DNA of 64,000 nucleotides from Argopecten irradians (GCF_041381155.1 NC_091136.1:45808284-45872283), one strand, 5' to 3'. Shown: positions 35,193 to 49,196, numbered from the stretch's first letter. The notes: generated by a model from the sequence alone, not told the origin. Numbers and translations: made by a program.

Positions 35193-38100
35193 GATTACAG
35201 GTAAGACCAACTCTACCACCACGAAGATTACAGGTAAGACCAAATCTACGACCACGACGATTACAGGTAAGACCAACTCTACCACCACGACGATTACAGG
35301 TAAGACCAACTCTGCCACCACGACGATTACAGGTAAGATCAACTCTGCCACCACGACGATTACAGGTAAGACCAACTCTACCACCACGAAGATTACAGAT
35401 AAGACCAACTCTACCACCACGAAGATTACAGGTAAGACCAACTCTACCACCACGAAGATTACAGGTTAGATCATAGCTACGACCACGACGATTACAGGTA
35501 AGACCTAACCTAACACCACGACGATTACAGGTATGACCAAATGTACCACCACGAAGATTACAGGTAAGACCAACTTTACCACCACGATGATTACAGATAA
35601 GACCAAACCTACGACCACGACAATTACAGGTAAGACCAACTCTACCACCACGATGATTACAGGTAAGACCAACTCTACCACCACGAAGAATACAGATAAG
35701 ACCAACTCTACCACCACGAAGATTACAGGTAAGACCAACTCTACCACCACGACAATTACAGGTAAGACCAACTCTACCACCACGAAGATTACAGATAAGA
35801 CCAAACCTACGACCACGACAAATACAGGTAAGACCAAATCTACCACCACGATGATTACAGGTAAGACCAACTCTACCACCACGAAGATTACAGATAAGAC
35901 CAACTCTACCACCACGAAGATTACAGGTAAGACCAACTCTACCACCACGACAATTACAGGTAAGACCAACTCTACCACCACGAAGATTACAGGTAAGATC
36001 ATAGCTACGACCACGAAGATTAAAGGTAAGACCAACTCTACCACCACGAAGATTAAAGGTAAGGTCATAGCTACGACCACGACGATTACAGGTAAGACCT
36101 AACCTAACACCACGACGATTACAAGTATGACCAAATCTACCACCACGAAGATTAAATGTAAGACCAACTCTACCACCACGAAGATTTCAGGTAAGATCAA
36201 AGCTACCACCACGACGATTACAGGTAAGACCAACTCTACCACCGCCACGATTACAAGTAAGACCTAACCTACCACCACGACGATTACAGGTAAGACCAAC
36301 TCTACCACCACGAAGATTACAGGTAAGACCAACTCTACCACCACGAAGATTACAGGTAAGACCAACTCTACCACCACGAAGATTACAGGTTAGATCATAG
36401 CTACGACCACGACGATTACAGGTAAGACCTAACCTAACACCACGACGATTACAGGTATGACCAAATCTACCACCACGAAGATTACAGGTAAGACCAACTT
36501 TACCACCACGATGATTACAGGTAAGACCAACTCTACCACCACGAAGATTACAGGTAAGACCAACTCTACGACCACGACGATTACAGGTAAGACCAACTCT
36601 ACCACCACGAAGATTACAGGTAAGACCAACTCTACCACCACGAAGATTACAGGTAAGACCAACTCTACCACCACGACAATTACAGGTAAGACCAACTCTA
36701 CCACCACGAAGATTACAGATAAGACCAAACCTACCACCAAATACGATAAGACCAAATTACCACCACGATGATTACAGGTAAGACCAACTCTACCACCACG
36801 AAGATTACAGATAAGACCAACTCTACCACCACGAAGATTACAGGTAAGACCAACTCTACCACCACGACAATTACAGGTAAGACCAACTCTACCACCACGA
36901 AGATTACAGGTAAGATCAATAGCTACGACCACGAAGATTAAAGGTAAGACCAACTCTACCACCACGAAGATTAAAGGTAAGGTCATAGCTACGACACCAC
37001 GACAAGATTACAGGTAAGACCTAACCTAACACCACGACGATTACAGTATGACCAAATCTACCACCACGAAGATTAAATGTAAGACCAACTCTACCACCAC
37101 GAAGATTACAGGTAAGACCAACTCTACCACCACGAAGATTACAGGTAAGATCAACTCTACCACCACGACGATTACAGGTAAGACCAACTCTACCACCACG
37201 ACGATTACAGGTAAGACCAAATCTACGACCACGACGATTACAGGTAAGACCCAACCTACCACCACGACGATTACAGGTAAGACCAACCACGAAGATTACT
37301 AAACCAACTCTACCACGACGATTACAGGTAAGACCAACTCTACACCACAGATTACAGGTAAGACCAACTCTACCACCACGAAGATTACAGGTAAGACCAA
37401 CTCTACCACCACGAAGATTACAGGTAAGACCAACTCTACCACCACGAAGATTACAGGTAAGACCAACTACACCACAAATTACAGGTAAGACCAACTCTAC
37501 CACCACGAAGATTACAGGTAAGACCAACTCTACCACCACGAAGATTACAGGTAAGATCAAACCTACGACACGACGATTACAGGTAAGACCAACTCTAACC
37601 ACCACGACGATTACAGGTAAGACCAACTCTACCACCACGACGATTACAGGTAAGACCAACTCTACCACCACGAACGATTACAGGTAAGACCAACTCTACC
37701 ACCACGAACGATTACAGGTAAGACACCTACCACCACGACGATTACAGGTAAGACCAACTCTACCACCACGACGATTACAGGTAAGACCAACTCTACCACC
37801 ACGACGATTACAGGTAATGACCAACTCTACCGACCACGACGATTACAGGTAAGACCAACTCTACCACCACGAAGATTACAGGTAAAGACCAAATCTACCA
37901 CCACGACGATTACAGGTAAGACCAAACTCTACCACCACGAAGATTACAGGTAAGACCAAACTCTACCACCACGAAGATTACAGGTAAGACCAACTCTACC
38001 ACCACGAAGATTACAGGTAAGACCAACTCTACCACCACGAAGATTACAGGTAAGACCAACTCTACCACCACGAAGATTACAGGTAAGACCAACTCTACCA

Positions 38101-41100
38101 CCAGGAAGATTACAGGTAAGATGACCAAATCTACCACCACGAGATTACAGGTAAGACCAACTCTACCACCACGAAGATTACAGGTAAGACCAACTCTACC
38201 ACCACGAAGATTACAGGTAGACCAACTCTACCACCACGAAGATTACAGGTAAGACCAACTCTACCACACCACGAAGATTACAGGTAAGACCAAACCTACC
38301 ACCACGACGATTACAGGTAAGATCAACGATACTAAAACTCGACCACGAAGATTACAGGTAAGATCATAACCTACGACCACACGACGATTACAGGTAAGAC
38401 CTAACCTAACCACCACGACGATTACAGGTAAGATAGCTACACCAACGATTACAGGTAAGACCAAACCTACGACCACGACGATTACAGGTAAGACCAAGTA
38501 CCACGAAGAATTACAGGTAAATACAAACCACCACGAAGATTACAGGTAAGACCAACTCTACCACCACGAAGATTACAGGTAAGATCATAGCTACGACCAC
38601 GAAGATTACAGGTAAAGACCAAACCTAACACCACGACAATTACAGGTAAGACCAACTCTACCACCACGAAGATTACAGGTAAGACCAACTCTACCACCAC
38701 GAAGATTAAAGTAAGATCATAGCTTACGACCACGACGATTACAGTAAGACCTAACCTAACACCACGACGATTACAGGTAAGACCAACTCTACCACCACGA
38801 AGATTACAGGTAAGACCAACTCTACCACCACGAAGATTACAGGTAAGACCAAAGCTACCACCACGAAGATTACAGGTAAGATCATAAGCTACCACCACGA
38901 CGATTACAGGTAAGACCAACTCTAACACCACGAAGATTACAGGTAAGACCAACTCTTCCACCACGAAGATTACAGGTAAGATCAAAACTACCACCACGAC
39001 GATTACAGGTAAGATCATAGCTACACCACGAAGAATTACAGGTAAGACCAACTCTACCACCACGAAGATTACAGGTAAGACCAACTCTACCACCACGAAG
39101 ATTACAGGTAAGACCACTCTACGACCACGAAGATTACAGGTAAGACCCAACTCTACCACCACGAAGATTACAGGTAAGACGACTGGTAAACCTATTCCTA
39201 ACCACCACGACGATTACAGGTAAGACCAACTCTACTCACCACGAAGATTACAGGTAAGATCAAACTCTACCACCACGACGATTACAGGTAAGACCAACTC
39301 TGCCACCACGACGATTACAGGTAAGACCAACTCTACCACCACGACGATTACAGGTAAGACCAACTCTACCACCACGAAGATTACAGGTAAGACCAAAACT
39401 CTACCACCACGAAGATTACAGGTAAGACCAAATCTACGACCACGAAGATTACAAGGTAAGACCAAACCTACCACCACGACATTACAGGTATGACCAACTC
39501 TACACCACGAACGATTACAGGTAAGACCAACCTACGACCACGACGATTACAGGTAAGACCAATCTACACACACGAAGATTACAGGTAAGACCAACTCTAC
39601 CACCACGAAGATTACAGGTAAGACCTAACCTACACCACGACGATTACAGGTAAGACCAATCTACGACCACAAAAAATACAGGTAAGACCAACTCTACCAC
39701 CACGAAGATTACAGGTAAGACCAAACCTACGACCACGACAGATTACAGGTAAGACCAAATCTACACACCACGAAGATTACAGGTAAGACCAAACCTACGA
39801 CACCACGACGATTACAGGTAAGACCTAACTCTACCACCACGACGATTACAGGTAAGACCAAACCTATGACCACGAAATTACAGGTAAGACCAACTCTACC
39901 ACCACGAAGATTACAGGTAAGATCATAAACCTACGACCACGACGATTACAGGTAAGACCAAATCTAACACCACGAAGATTACAGGTAAGACGAAACTCTA
40001 CGACCACGACAATTACAAGGTAAGACCAACTCTACCACCACGAAGATTACAGGTAAGACCAAACCTACGACCACGACAATTACAGGTAAGACCAAACTCT
40101 ACCACCACGAAGATTACAGGTAAGATTAATACCTACGACCACGACGATTACAGGTAAGACCAACTCTACCACCACGAAGATTACAGGTAAGACCAACTAT
40201 ACCACCACGAAGATTACAGGTAAGAAAACCAAAGTCTACCACCACGAAGATTACAGGTAAGATCATAGCTACGACAACGACGATTACAGGTAAGACCTAA
40301 CCTAACACCACGACGATTACAGGTATGACCAACTCTACCACCACGAAGATTACAGGTAAGACCAACTCTACCACCACGAAGATTACAGGTAAGACCAAAT
40401 CTACGACCACGACGAATTACAGGTAAGACCAACTCTACACCACGAAGATTACAGGTAAGACCAAATCTACCACCACGAAGATTACAGGTAAGACCCAACT
40501 CTACCACCACGAAAGATTACAGGTAAGACCAACTCTACCACCACGAAGATTACAGGTAAGACCAACTACTACCACCACGAAGATTACAGGTAAGATCATA
40601 GCTACCACCACGACAGATTACAGGTAAGACCTAACCTAACACCACGACGATTACAGGTAAGCTCCACCAACAAACGAAACAGGTAATATCTACCACCACG
40701 AAGATTACAGGTAAGACCAAACTCTACCACCACGAAGATTACAGGTAAGACCAACTCTACCACCACGAAGATTACAGGTAAGACCAACTCTACCACCACG
40801 AAGATTACAGGTAAGACCAAACCTACGACCACGACGATTACAGGTAAGACCAAATCTACCACCACGAAGATTACAGGTAAGACCAAACCTCTACCACCAC
40901 GAAGATTACAGGTAAGACCAACTCTCTACCACCACGAAGATTACAGGTAAGACCAAAAATCTACCACCACGAAGATTACAGGTAAGACCAACTCTACCAC
41001 CACGAAGATTACAGGTAAGACCAACTCTACCACCACGAAGATTACAGGTAAGACCAAATCTAACACCACGACAATTACAGGTAAGACCAACTCTACCACC

Positions 41101-44100
41101 ACGAAGATTACAGGTAAGACCAACTCTACTACCACCACGAAGATTACAGGTAAGATCATAGCTACACCACGACGATTACAGGTAAGACCTAACCTAACAC
41201 CACGACGATTACAGGTATGACCAAATCTACCACCACGAAGATTACAGGTAAGACCAACTCTACCACCACGAAGATTACAGTAAGACCAAACTCTACCACA
41301 CGAAGATTACAGGTAAGACCAAATCTACCACCACGAAGATTACAGGTAAGACCAAATCTACCACCACGAAGATTACAGGTAAGACCAAACTCTATCACCA
41401 CGAAGATTACAGGTAAGACCAAAACTCTACCACCACGAAGATTACAGGTAAGATCCAAACTACCACCACGACGATTACAGGTAAGATCAAGCTACGACCA
41501 CGACGATTACAGGTAAGACCAACTCTTCCACCACGACGATTACAGGTAAGACCAACTCTACCACCACGAAGATTACAGGTAAGACCAACTCTACCACCAC
41601 GAAGATTACAGGTAAGACCAAGCTACGACCACGAAATTACAGGTAAGACCTAACTAACACCACGACGATTACAGGTAAGACCAACTCTACCAACACGACG
41701 ATTACAGGAAAGACCAAAAGCTACCACCACGACGATTACAGGTAATGACCAACTCTACCACCACGACGATTACAGGTAAGACCTAACCTAACACCACGAC
41801 GATTACAGGTAAGACCAACTCTACCACCACGACGATTACAGGTAAGACCAACTCTACCACCACGAAGATTACAGGTAAGACCAACTCTACCACCACGAAG
41901 ATTACAGGTAAGACCAACTCTACCACCACGAAGATTACAGGTAAGACCAAACCTACGACCACGACAATTACAGGTAAGACCAACTCTACCACCAGGAAGA
42001 TTACAGGTAACACGAAACCTACCACCACGACAATTACAGGTAAGACCAACTCTACCACCACGAAGATTACAGGTAAGATCATATCTACCACCACGACGAT
42101 TACAGGTAAGACCAAACTCTACACACCACGAAGATTACAGGTAAGACCAACTCTACCACCACGAAGATTACAGGTAAGACCAACTCTACCACCACGAAGA
42201 TTACAGGTAAGACCTAATAGCTACCACCACGACGATTACAGGTATGACCTAACCTACCACCCACGACGATTACAGGTATGACCAACTCTACCACCACGAA
42301 GATTACAGGTAAGACACAAACTCTACCACCACGAAGATTACAGGTAAGATCAAACTCTACCACCACGACGAATTACAGGTAAGACCAACTCTACCAGCCA
42401 CGACCAGATTACAGGTAAGACCAAACTCTTACCACCACGATAGATTACAGGTAAGACCAACCCCTACCATTACGAAAGATTACACGGTAAGATTCAACTC
42501 TACGACAACGACAATTACAGGTAAGACCCAAACTCTACCACCACGACGATTACAGGTAAGACCGAAACCTACGACCACGACAATTACAGGTAAGACCAAC
42601 TCTACCACCACGAAGATTACAGGTAAGACCAACTCTACCACCACGAAGATTACAGGTAAGACCAACTCTACCACCACGAAGATTACAGGTAAGATCATAG
42701 CTACGACAACGACGATTACAGGTAAGACCTAACCTAACACCACGACGATTACAGGTATGACCAAACTCTACCACCACGAAGATTACAGGTAAGACCAAAG
42801 CTACCACCACGAAGATTACAGGTAAGACCAACTACGACCCACGACGATTACAGGTAAGACCAACCTAACACCACGACGATTACAGATAAGACCAAATCTA
42901 CCACCACGAAGATTACAGGTAAGACCAACTCTACCACCACGAAGATTACAGGTAAGACCAACTCTACCACCACGACGAATTACAGGTAAGACCAAACCTA
43001 CACCACGACAATTACAGGTAAGACCAAATCTATCACCACCACGACGATTACAGGTAAGATCAAACCTACGACCACGACGATTACAGGTAAGACCAACTCT
43101 ACGGCCACGACGATTACAGGTAAGATCAAAACTACCACCACGAATATTACAGGTAAGACCAACTCCACCACAACGACGATTACAGGTAAGATCAAACTCT
43201 ACGACCACGACGATTATAGGTAAGACCAACTCTACCACCACGACGATTACAGGTAATATCATAGCTACGACCACGACAATTACAAGTAAGACCAACTCTG
43301 CCACCACGACGATTACAGGTAAGACCAACTCTACCACCACGACGATTACAGGTAAGACCAACTCTACCACCACGACGATTACAGGTAAGACCAACTCTAC
43401 CACCACGACGATTACAGGTAAGACCAACTCTACCACCACGACGATTACAGGTAATGATCATAGCTACCGACCACGTCCAAGTAAGACCAACTCTTCCACC
43501 ACGATAATAAACACTATACCACCACGAAGATTACAGGTAAGACCAACTCTACCACCACGAAGATTAACAGGTAAGAATCATAGCTACCGACCACGACGAT
43601 TACAGGTAAGACCTAACCTAACACCACGACGATTACAGGTATGACCAACTCTACCACCACGACGATTACAGGTAAGACCAACTCTACCACCACGACGATT
43701 ACAGGTAAGATCAACTCTACCACCACGACGATTACAGGTAAGACCAACTCTACCACCACGACGATTACAGGTAAGACCAAATCTACCACCACGACGATTA
43801 CAGGTCAGACCCAACCTACCACCACGAAGATTACAGGTAAGACCAAACCTATGACCACGACAATTACAGGTAAGACCAACTCTACCACCACGAAAGATTA
43901 CAGGTAAAGACAAGCTACAACCACGACGATTACAGGTAAGACCAACTCTACCACCACGACGATTACAGGTAAGACCAAATCTACACCACGAAGATTACAG
44001 GTAAGACCAACTCTACCACCACGAAGATTACAGGTAAGATCATAGCTACGACCACGACGATTACAGGTAAGACCTAACCTAACACCACGACGATTACAGG

Positions 44101-46220
44101 TAAGACCAACTCTACCACCACGAGATTACAGTAAGACCAACTCTACCACCACGAAGATTACAGGTAAGATCAACTCTACCACCACGAACGATTACAGGTA
44201 AGACCAAACCTACCACCACGACGATTACATATCAAGCTACACCACGACATTAGTAACAACTACCACCACGAAGATTACAGGTAAGACCAACTCTACCACC
44301 ACGAAGATTTACAGGTAAGATAAAAGCTACGACCACGACGATTACAGGTATGACCAAATCTACCACCATGACGATTACAGGTAAGATCAAACCTACGACC
44401 ACGACGATTACAGGTAAGACCAACTCTACGGCCACGACGATTACAGGTAAGACCAAATCTACCACCACGACGATTACAGGTAAGACCAACTCTGCCACCA
44501 CGACGATTACAGGTAAGACCAACTCTACCACCACGACGATTACAGGTAAGACCAAACCTACGACCACGACGATTACAGGTAAGACCAACTCTACCACCAC
44601 GACGATTACAGGTAAGACCAAAACTCTACCACCACGACAATTACAGGTAAGACCAACTCTACCACCACGACAATTACAGGTAAGAACAACTCTACTATCA
44701 CGAAGATTACAGATAAGATCAACTCTACCATCACGAAGATTACAGGTAAGACCAAATCTACCGCCACGACAATTACAGGTAAGACCAACTCTACCACCAC
44801 GACAATTACAGGTAAGAACAACTCTACCACCACGAAGATTACAGGTAAGACCAACTCTACCACCACGAATATTACAGGTAAGATCAAAGCTACCACCACG
44901 ACGATTACAGGTAAGACCAAACCTACGACCACGAGAATTACAGGTAAGACCATCTCTACTACCACGAAGATTACAGGTTGGTTTGGTTTGTTTAGTTTTA
45001 CGTCCTATTAACAGCCAGGGTCATGTAAGGACGTGCCAGGTTTTGTTGGTGGAGGGAAAGCCGGAGTACCCGAGAAAAACCACCGGCCAGCGGTCAGCAA
45101 CTGCCCCTCTACCACCCACGAAGCAACTCCCCACAGGATTAGACAAACCCGCATCCCAGAGGTGGAGGGCTTGTGGTAATATGTCGGGACATCAAACCAC
45201 TCGGCCACCGCGGCCCCTAGGATAACAGGTAAGATCAAACCTACGACCATGACGATTACAGGTAAGACCTAGCCTAACACCATGATTATTACAGGTAAGA
45301 CAAAATCTACCACCACGCCTATTACAGGTAAGACCAACTCTACCACCACAAAGATTATAGGTAATACCAACTCTACCACCACGAAGATTACAGGTAAAAT
45401 CAAACCTACGACCACGACGATTACAGGTAAGACCAAATCTACCACCACGCCGATTACAGGTAAGACCAAATCTACCACCATAACGATTACAGGTAAGACC
45501 AACTCTACCACCACGAAGATTACAGGTAAGATCAAACCTACGACCACGATGATTACAGGTAAGACCAACTCTACCACCACGAAGATTACAGATAAGACCA
45601 ATTCTATCACCACGAAGATAAGATTAAAGATAAGACCAACTCTACCACCACGAAGATCACAGGTAATGTCATAGCTACGACCACGACTATTAGAGGTAAG
45701 ACCTAACCTAACACCACGACGATTACAGGTATGACCAACTCTACCAACACGACGATTACAGGTAAGATAAAAGCTACGACCACGACGATTACAGGTATGA
45801 CCAAATCTACCACCATGACGATTACAGGTTAGACCTAACCTAAAACCACGACGATTACAGGTAAGACCAACTCTACCACCACGAAGGTTACAGGTAAGAC
45901 CAACTCTACCACCACGCCGATAATACCAAATCTACCACCACGACGATTACAGGTAAGACCCCAACCTACCACAACGACGATTACAGGTCAGTACCAAATC
46001 TACCACCACGAAGATTACAGGTAAGACCAACTCTACCACCACGACGATTACAGGTAAGACCAAATCTACCACCACGACGATTACAGGTCAGACCCAACCT
46101 ACCACCACGACGATTACAGGTCAGACCCAACCTACCACAACGACGATTACAGGTCAGACCAAATCTACCGCCACAACGATTACAGGTTAGATAAAACCTA
46201 CCATCGCGACGATTACAGTT
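35193..46220 (+). repeat. 33-bp tandem array, about 325 units, carrying a 5' splice site in each unit
   Basis: The unit reads GATTACAGGTAAGACC, then AACTCTACCACCACGAA, with common variants (GAC for GAA, AAATCTACG). On the plus strand it encodes an 11-residue cycle, ITGKTNSTTTK, with an N-S-T glycosylation sequon. Each unit contains ACAG|GTAAGA, a near-ideal 5' splice site. The unit matches the 3' end and donor of the exon at 34848-35027 (ACCACCACGAC, then GGTAAGA; 22 of 27 bases), in the same reading frame. The first 1.5 kb is mostly in register. From about 36.7 kb many single-base indels break the frame. The minus strand gives hydrophobic VVVELVLPVIF frames that are antisense shadows. Higher-order markers (GACCTAACCTAAC) recur. 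A SINE interrupts at 44978. Confidence 0.95.
44978..45218 (-). mobile_element. tRNA-derived SINE inserted in the 33-bp array
   Basis: Read on the minus strand it starts GGGGCCGCGGTGGCCGAGTG, a clear tRNA-like A box. CCCGACATATTACCACAAG, a decayed B-box region (GATGCGGGTTTGTC), a CCGCTGGCCGGTGG body and the tail CCTGGCTGTTAATAGGACG with a TTTG-type end follow. This is the most complete copy in the window. Both sides are array units (ATTACAGGT on the left, ATAACAGGT on the right), which may be the target duplication but are ambiguous inside a repeat. Confidence 0.85.
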
Positions 46221-46573
46221 AAGAAGTATGTATTGAAAATGGTAATACAGCAGCACTAAGTGAAAACCTAACAACCTTTGCTTAGTACTTGCAACTGCAG
46301 CACATCAGATTTCAACTGAATACCTAGAGATAGAGAAATTATGGTAAAAGTCAGGACATCGTATCCAGGCGACGATAACTACTCAATACGATGGCCATGG
46401 CAACGCATTAGGGGAAATCATTACCGGAAGTAATACCCGTTTCATTCTATGGTTTATATGTATGCATTCGACTTGGTCACTCGAGTGTCGAGTAAATGTT
46501 TCTTAACGCATATGCTGTGTGATTAACATAAATTACAAAAGAAACGCCGAGAACAATTTTTAGAAAGCGATTA
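46221..46573. other. Non-coding DNA between the array and LINE 2
   Basis: Unique-looking sequence with no supported gene. No exon following the Thr-rich exon could be recognised here. Confidence 0.4.
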
Positions 46574-46628
46574 CAATGTAATTCAAGAGTCGCTGAAAGT
46601 TTATTACTGTTTTTTTATTTCCATATAA
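46574..46628 (+). repeat. 55-bp direct repeat (left), target-site duplication of LINE 2
   Basis: It begins CAATGTAATTCAAGAGTCGC and ends ATTTCCATATAA. It matches 48715-48768 except for one extra T in a T run. Confidence 0.85.
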
Positions 46629-48714
46629 ATCATAAGTACGCTGTATAAGGGCAGCAATAAACCTAAGAATGATCCAAACAGTTATCGAGCGATATCTTTA
46701 CTTCCTGTCACTTAAAAAATCTTTGAAAAACTTTTTCTTAAGAGACTTGAGTCCACTAAATTGTTTGTTGTAAATCCGCTACAAAATGGCTTTCAGCCTC
46801 ATGTTAGCAGTACGATGACCTCATTTTTGGTACATGAAGCGGTTACATATGCAAATGAGCAAAGTAATAAGTTATTTACAAGTTTTCTTGATGCCGCTAA
46901 AGCATTTGATTGTGTTTGGCACTACGGATTATTTATGAAAATGTATGATTTAGGGTTTGATATAAAATTTATCAAAATTTTAGCTTCAATGTATTGTGAT
47001 ATGCAAACTGCGGTTGTTTATAAAGGTTTTGTTTCTAACACGTTCTCTATAGAACAAGGTACTAGGCAAGGTAGTATTTTATCACCATGGCTGTATACAT
47101 TGTTTATCAATGATCTTTTGGAAGAATTATGTAAATCAAAGTCTTCACTAATGATAGAAGATGTTAACGTTACCTGTCCCACTCAGGCTGACGATATTGT
47201 ACTTTTATCTTATACTAAATGTAATCTAGATGTTTTGATGAATTTATGTTATGGATATAGTTGTAAATGGAGGTTTACGTATAATGCTTCCAAAACATGT
47301 ATTGTAGTTTTTAATGAATCGAAAACATGTTTTGCAAGATCCGCACGCAACTGGAGTTTGGGTGGTAAAACTGTGAATGAGTCTGAACATACGACACATG
47401 TTGGAATATTTTTAGACAAATATAAACTTGGTTGTCCTGATATTGAAAATGAACTTAACAAATTAAAAGTACTTGCTTCTCGTTTTTAAATGGAGGCTTA
47501 ATCGGTAATTCGATAAACCCTCTCATTGGTTTGAAGCTATTTCGCTCTATCACACTTCCGTGCAGTTTATTTGGCTCGGAGTTATGGTTTTCATTAAGCT
47601 CGAAAGATTGGTCGCGGCTTGAAATAATTCAACATTTTTGTGCAAAAGTCATTCAGGGATTTCCTTTAAGAACTAGATCGGACATGGCACTTGGTATGTT
47701 GGGCCATATTTCTTTGAATGCAAAAGTCGAACAGTCTAAACTTCATTTTTTTGGTTCGATGTGTCGTCTGAGATCTTCAGCTGCAGTAAAACAGCTATTT
47801 CTGTTAAGGTTATACCAGAAACACCTTGGTGTTTATAAAAGTACTAAAGGTGTCATTAACGACATCTGGGTTATTATTTTTAAGTACGGTTTAGAAGAAG
47901 ACTTGAACATATTTCTGGAAGACGGGTTTTTCCCTTCCAAACAGTCTTGGTAATTGTTTGTCAAAAATGCTATTTATTGGAAAGAACAATCTGAATGGCA
48001 TGTGCGCCTTAGCAATTGTGATGATTTTAGTCGATTTAAATGTTTGCATGGATCACTTCGTCCGTCGTCTCTTTGGTTTCTTTGGAAACACTTATCTTCT
48101 TTTCAAGCTAATATTTGCAGTAGAGTAGCAAGTCTGTGGTTGTTAAGCCCACGTTGTGAGCTGTTATGTGCGAAATGTAATGTGATATCTCATGATGCTT
48201 TGACCCATTGCTTACTTGATTGTAAACATCAAGATCTATTTGATCTACGTGATGAATTCTTTACAAATATTTGTCAACAATTATCCAGTTGAGGTATACG
48301 TAAAATTAGACAATTTAGATAGACACGAACTTATTTGTGTCCTATTAGGGTACATCCCTGATTATATACAGGAACTATTACCGGATGATGTGTATTCTAT
48401 AAGATTTTCTTACGTTTGTTGTTGCTTTTCTGTGAAAGCTGCTGAATTAGCGTTTCAGTAAATATGTGTACATTCTTACATTTATATCATGATGTCTTTG
48501 AAGATGTCAGTTTGTATTTAATCATTTTTCCTTGTTGATGTATTGAATTTTTTCCCTCTCTCTATATATATTTTTTCCTCTCAGTTTTTTTATAATAATG
48601 TCCTGATTTAGGACGTCAAAAATGTGTTATTTATGTAATCGCTTCCATTTCTCTTTTTTGTAATTCTTTATCTGAAAGTTTTGTATAAACTCTTCATTTA
48701 TGGAGGAATAAAGT
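46629..48714 (+). mobile_element. LINE 2: 5'-truncated non-LTR retrotransposon
   Basis: It begins inside the reverse transcriptase at IISTLYKG. Motifs in order are NSYRAISLLP, FTSFLDAAKAFDCVWH (motif A), QGTRQGSILSPWLY, TQADDIVLL (catalytic ADD), then a thumb region and a C-terminal CAKC...H....C zinc-like motif near 48170-48225. Breaks seen: a stop just after SLLPVT, a shift near 47488, a TAG at 47951, and a shift near 48290. The 3' end is TATGGAGGAATAAAG, like LINE 1, and there is no ATA tail. Motif wording and domain order match LINE 1, so the two are copies of one family at different truncation points. Confidence 0.9.
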
Positions 48715-48768
48715 CAATGTAATTCAAGAGTCGCTGAAAGTTTATTACTGTTTTTTATTTCCATATAA
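48715..48768 (+). repeat. 54-bp direct repeat (right), target-site duplication of LINE 2
   Basis: Copy of 46574-46628, directly after the LINE 3' end. Confidence 0.85.
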
Positions 48769-49196
48769 GTTTCATATTCTGCTTTTTACATCAACATATT
48801 GATATCAAAAGTGATTTTCATCAGTTAAACACTTCACTTCCGGGTTTTCTTTGCCACTATGTGACGTCAAGACACCCGTTCACTCCTGGCAAAGTAGCGA
48901 GACTCGGGTCACATTCGGGTCATTCGATTTGCAAATCCCACACTCGTGTCGCAGCACCTAGTCCAATCGAACGCAGCTATGAAAAGCAAACACATGTTAA
49001 GCACAGAACGGTAATGAAACCACATTGACCGTGTCAACATCACGATTACAAACCTTTAAAACACATACTTTCAAATACAAATATTTACCTTACCTTGTCT
49101 ATAAAGACTCCTGGTCAGTGTTTCATGCAATTAGTTCAAAAGCGAGGTAATTCGAATCGATAAAATTGTGTTGTCAGTTGTGTCTGGAGGGGCTTT
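48769..49196 (+). promoter_or_regulatory. Upstream region of the SRCR gene
   Basis: This stretch lies directly before the signal-peptide exon. It is less AT-rich and contains TATGTGACGTCAAG (a CRE-like TGACGTCA core) near 48860. No TATA box is clear. Promoter function is inferred from position only. Confidence 0.3.

Noticed and set aside
35193-36102. A confirmed mucin coding exon of the array
   Set aside because: The frame is open for up to 189 codons, but the array frame differs from the upstream exon frame, a TAA lies between, and no acceptor is proven. It is kept as a hypothesis only.
35082-45613. Many minus-strand open frames of the type VVVELVLPVIF, looking like repeated membrane segments
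   Set aside because: They are antisense readings of the Thr-rich 33-bp unit. They have no proper start context and no flanking exon, and the unit's match to a plus-strand exon end sets the direction.
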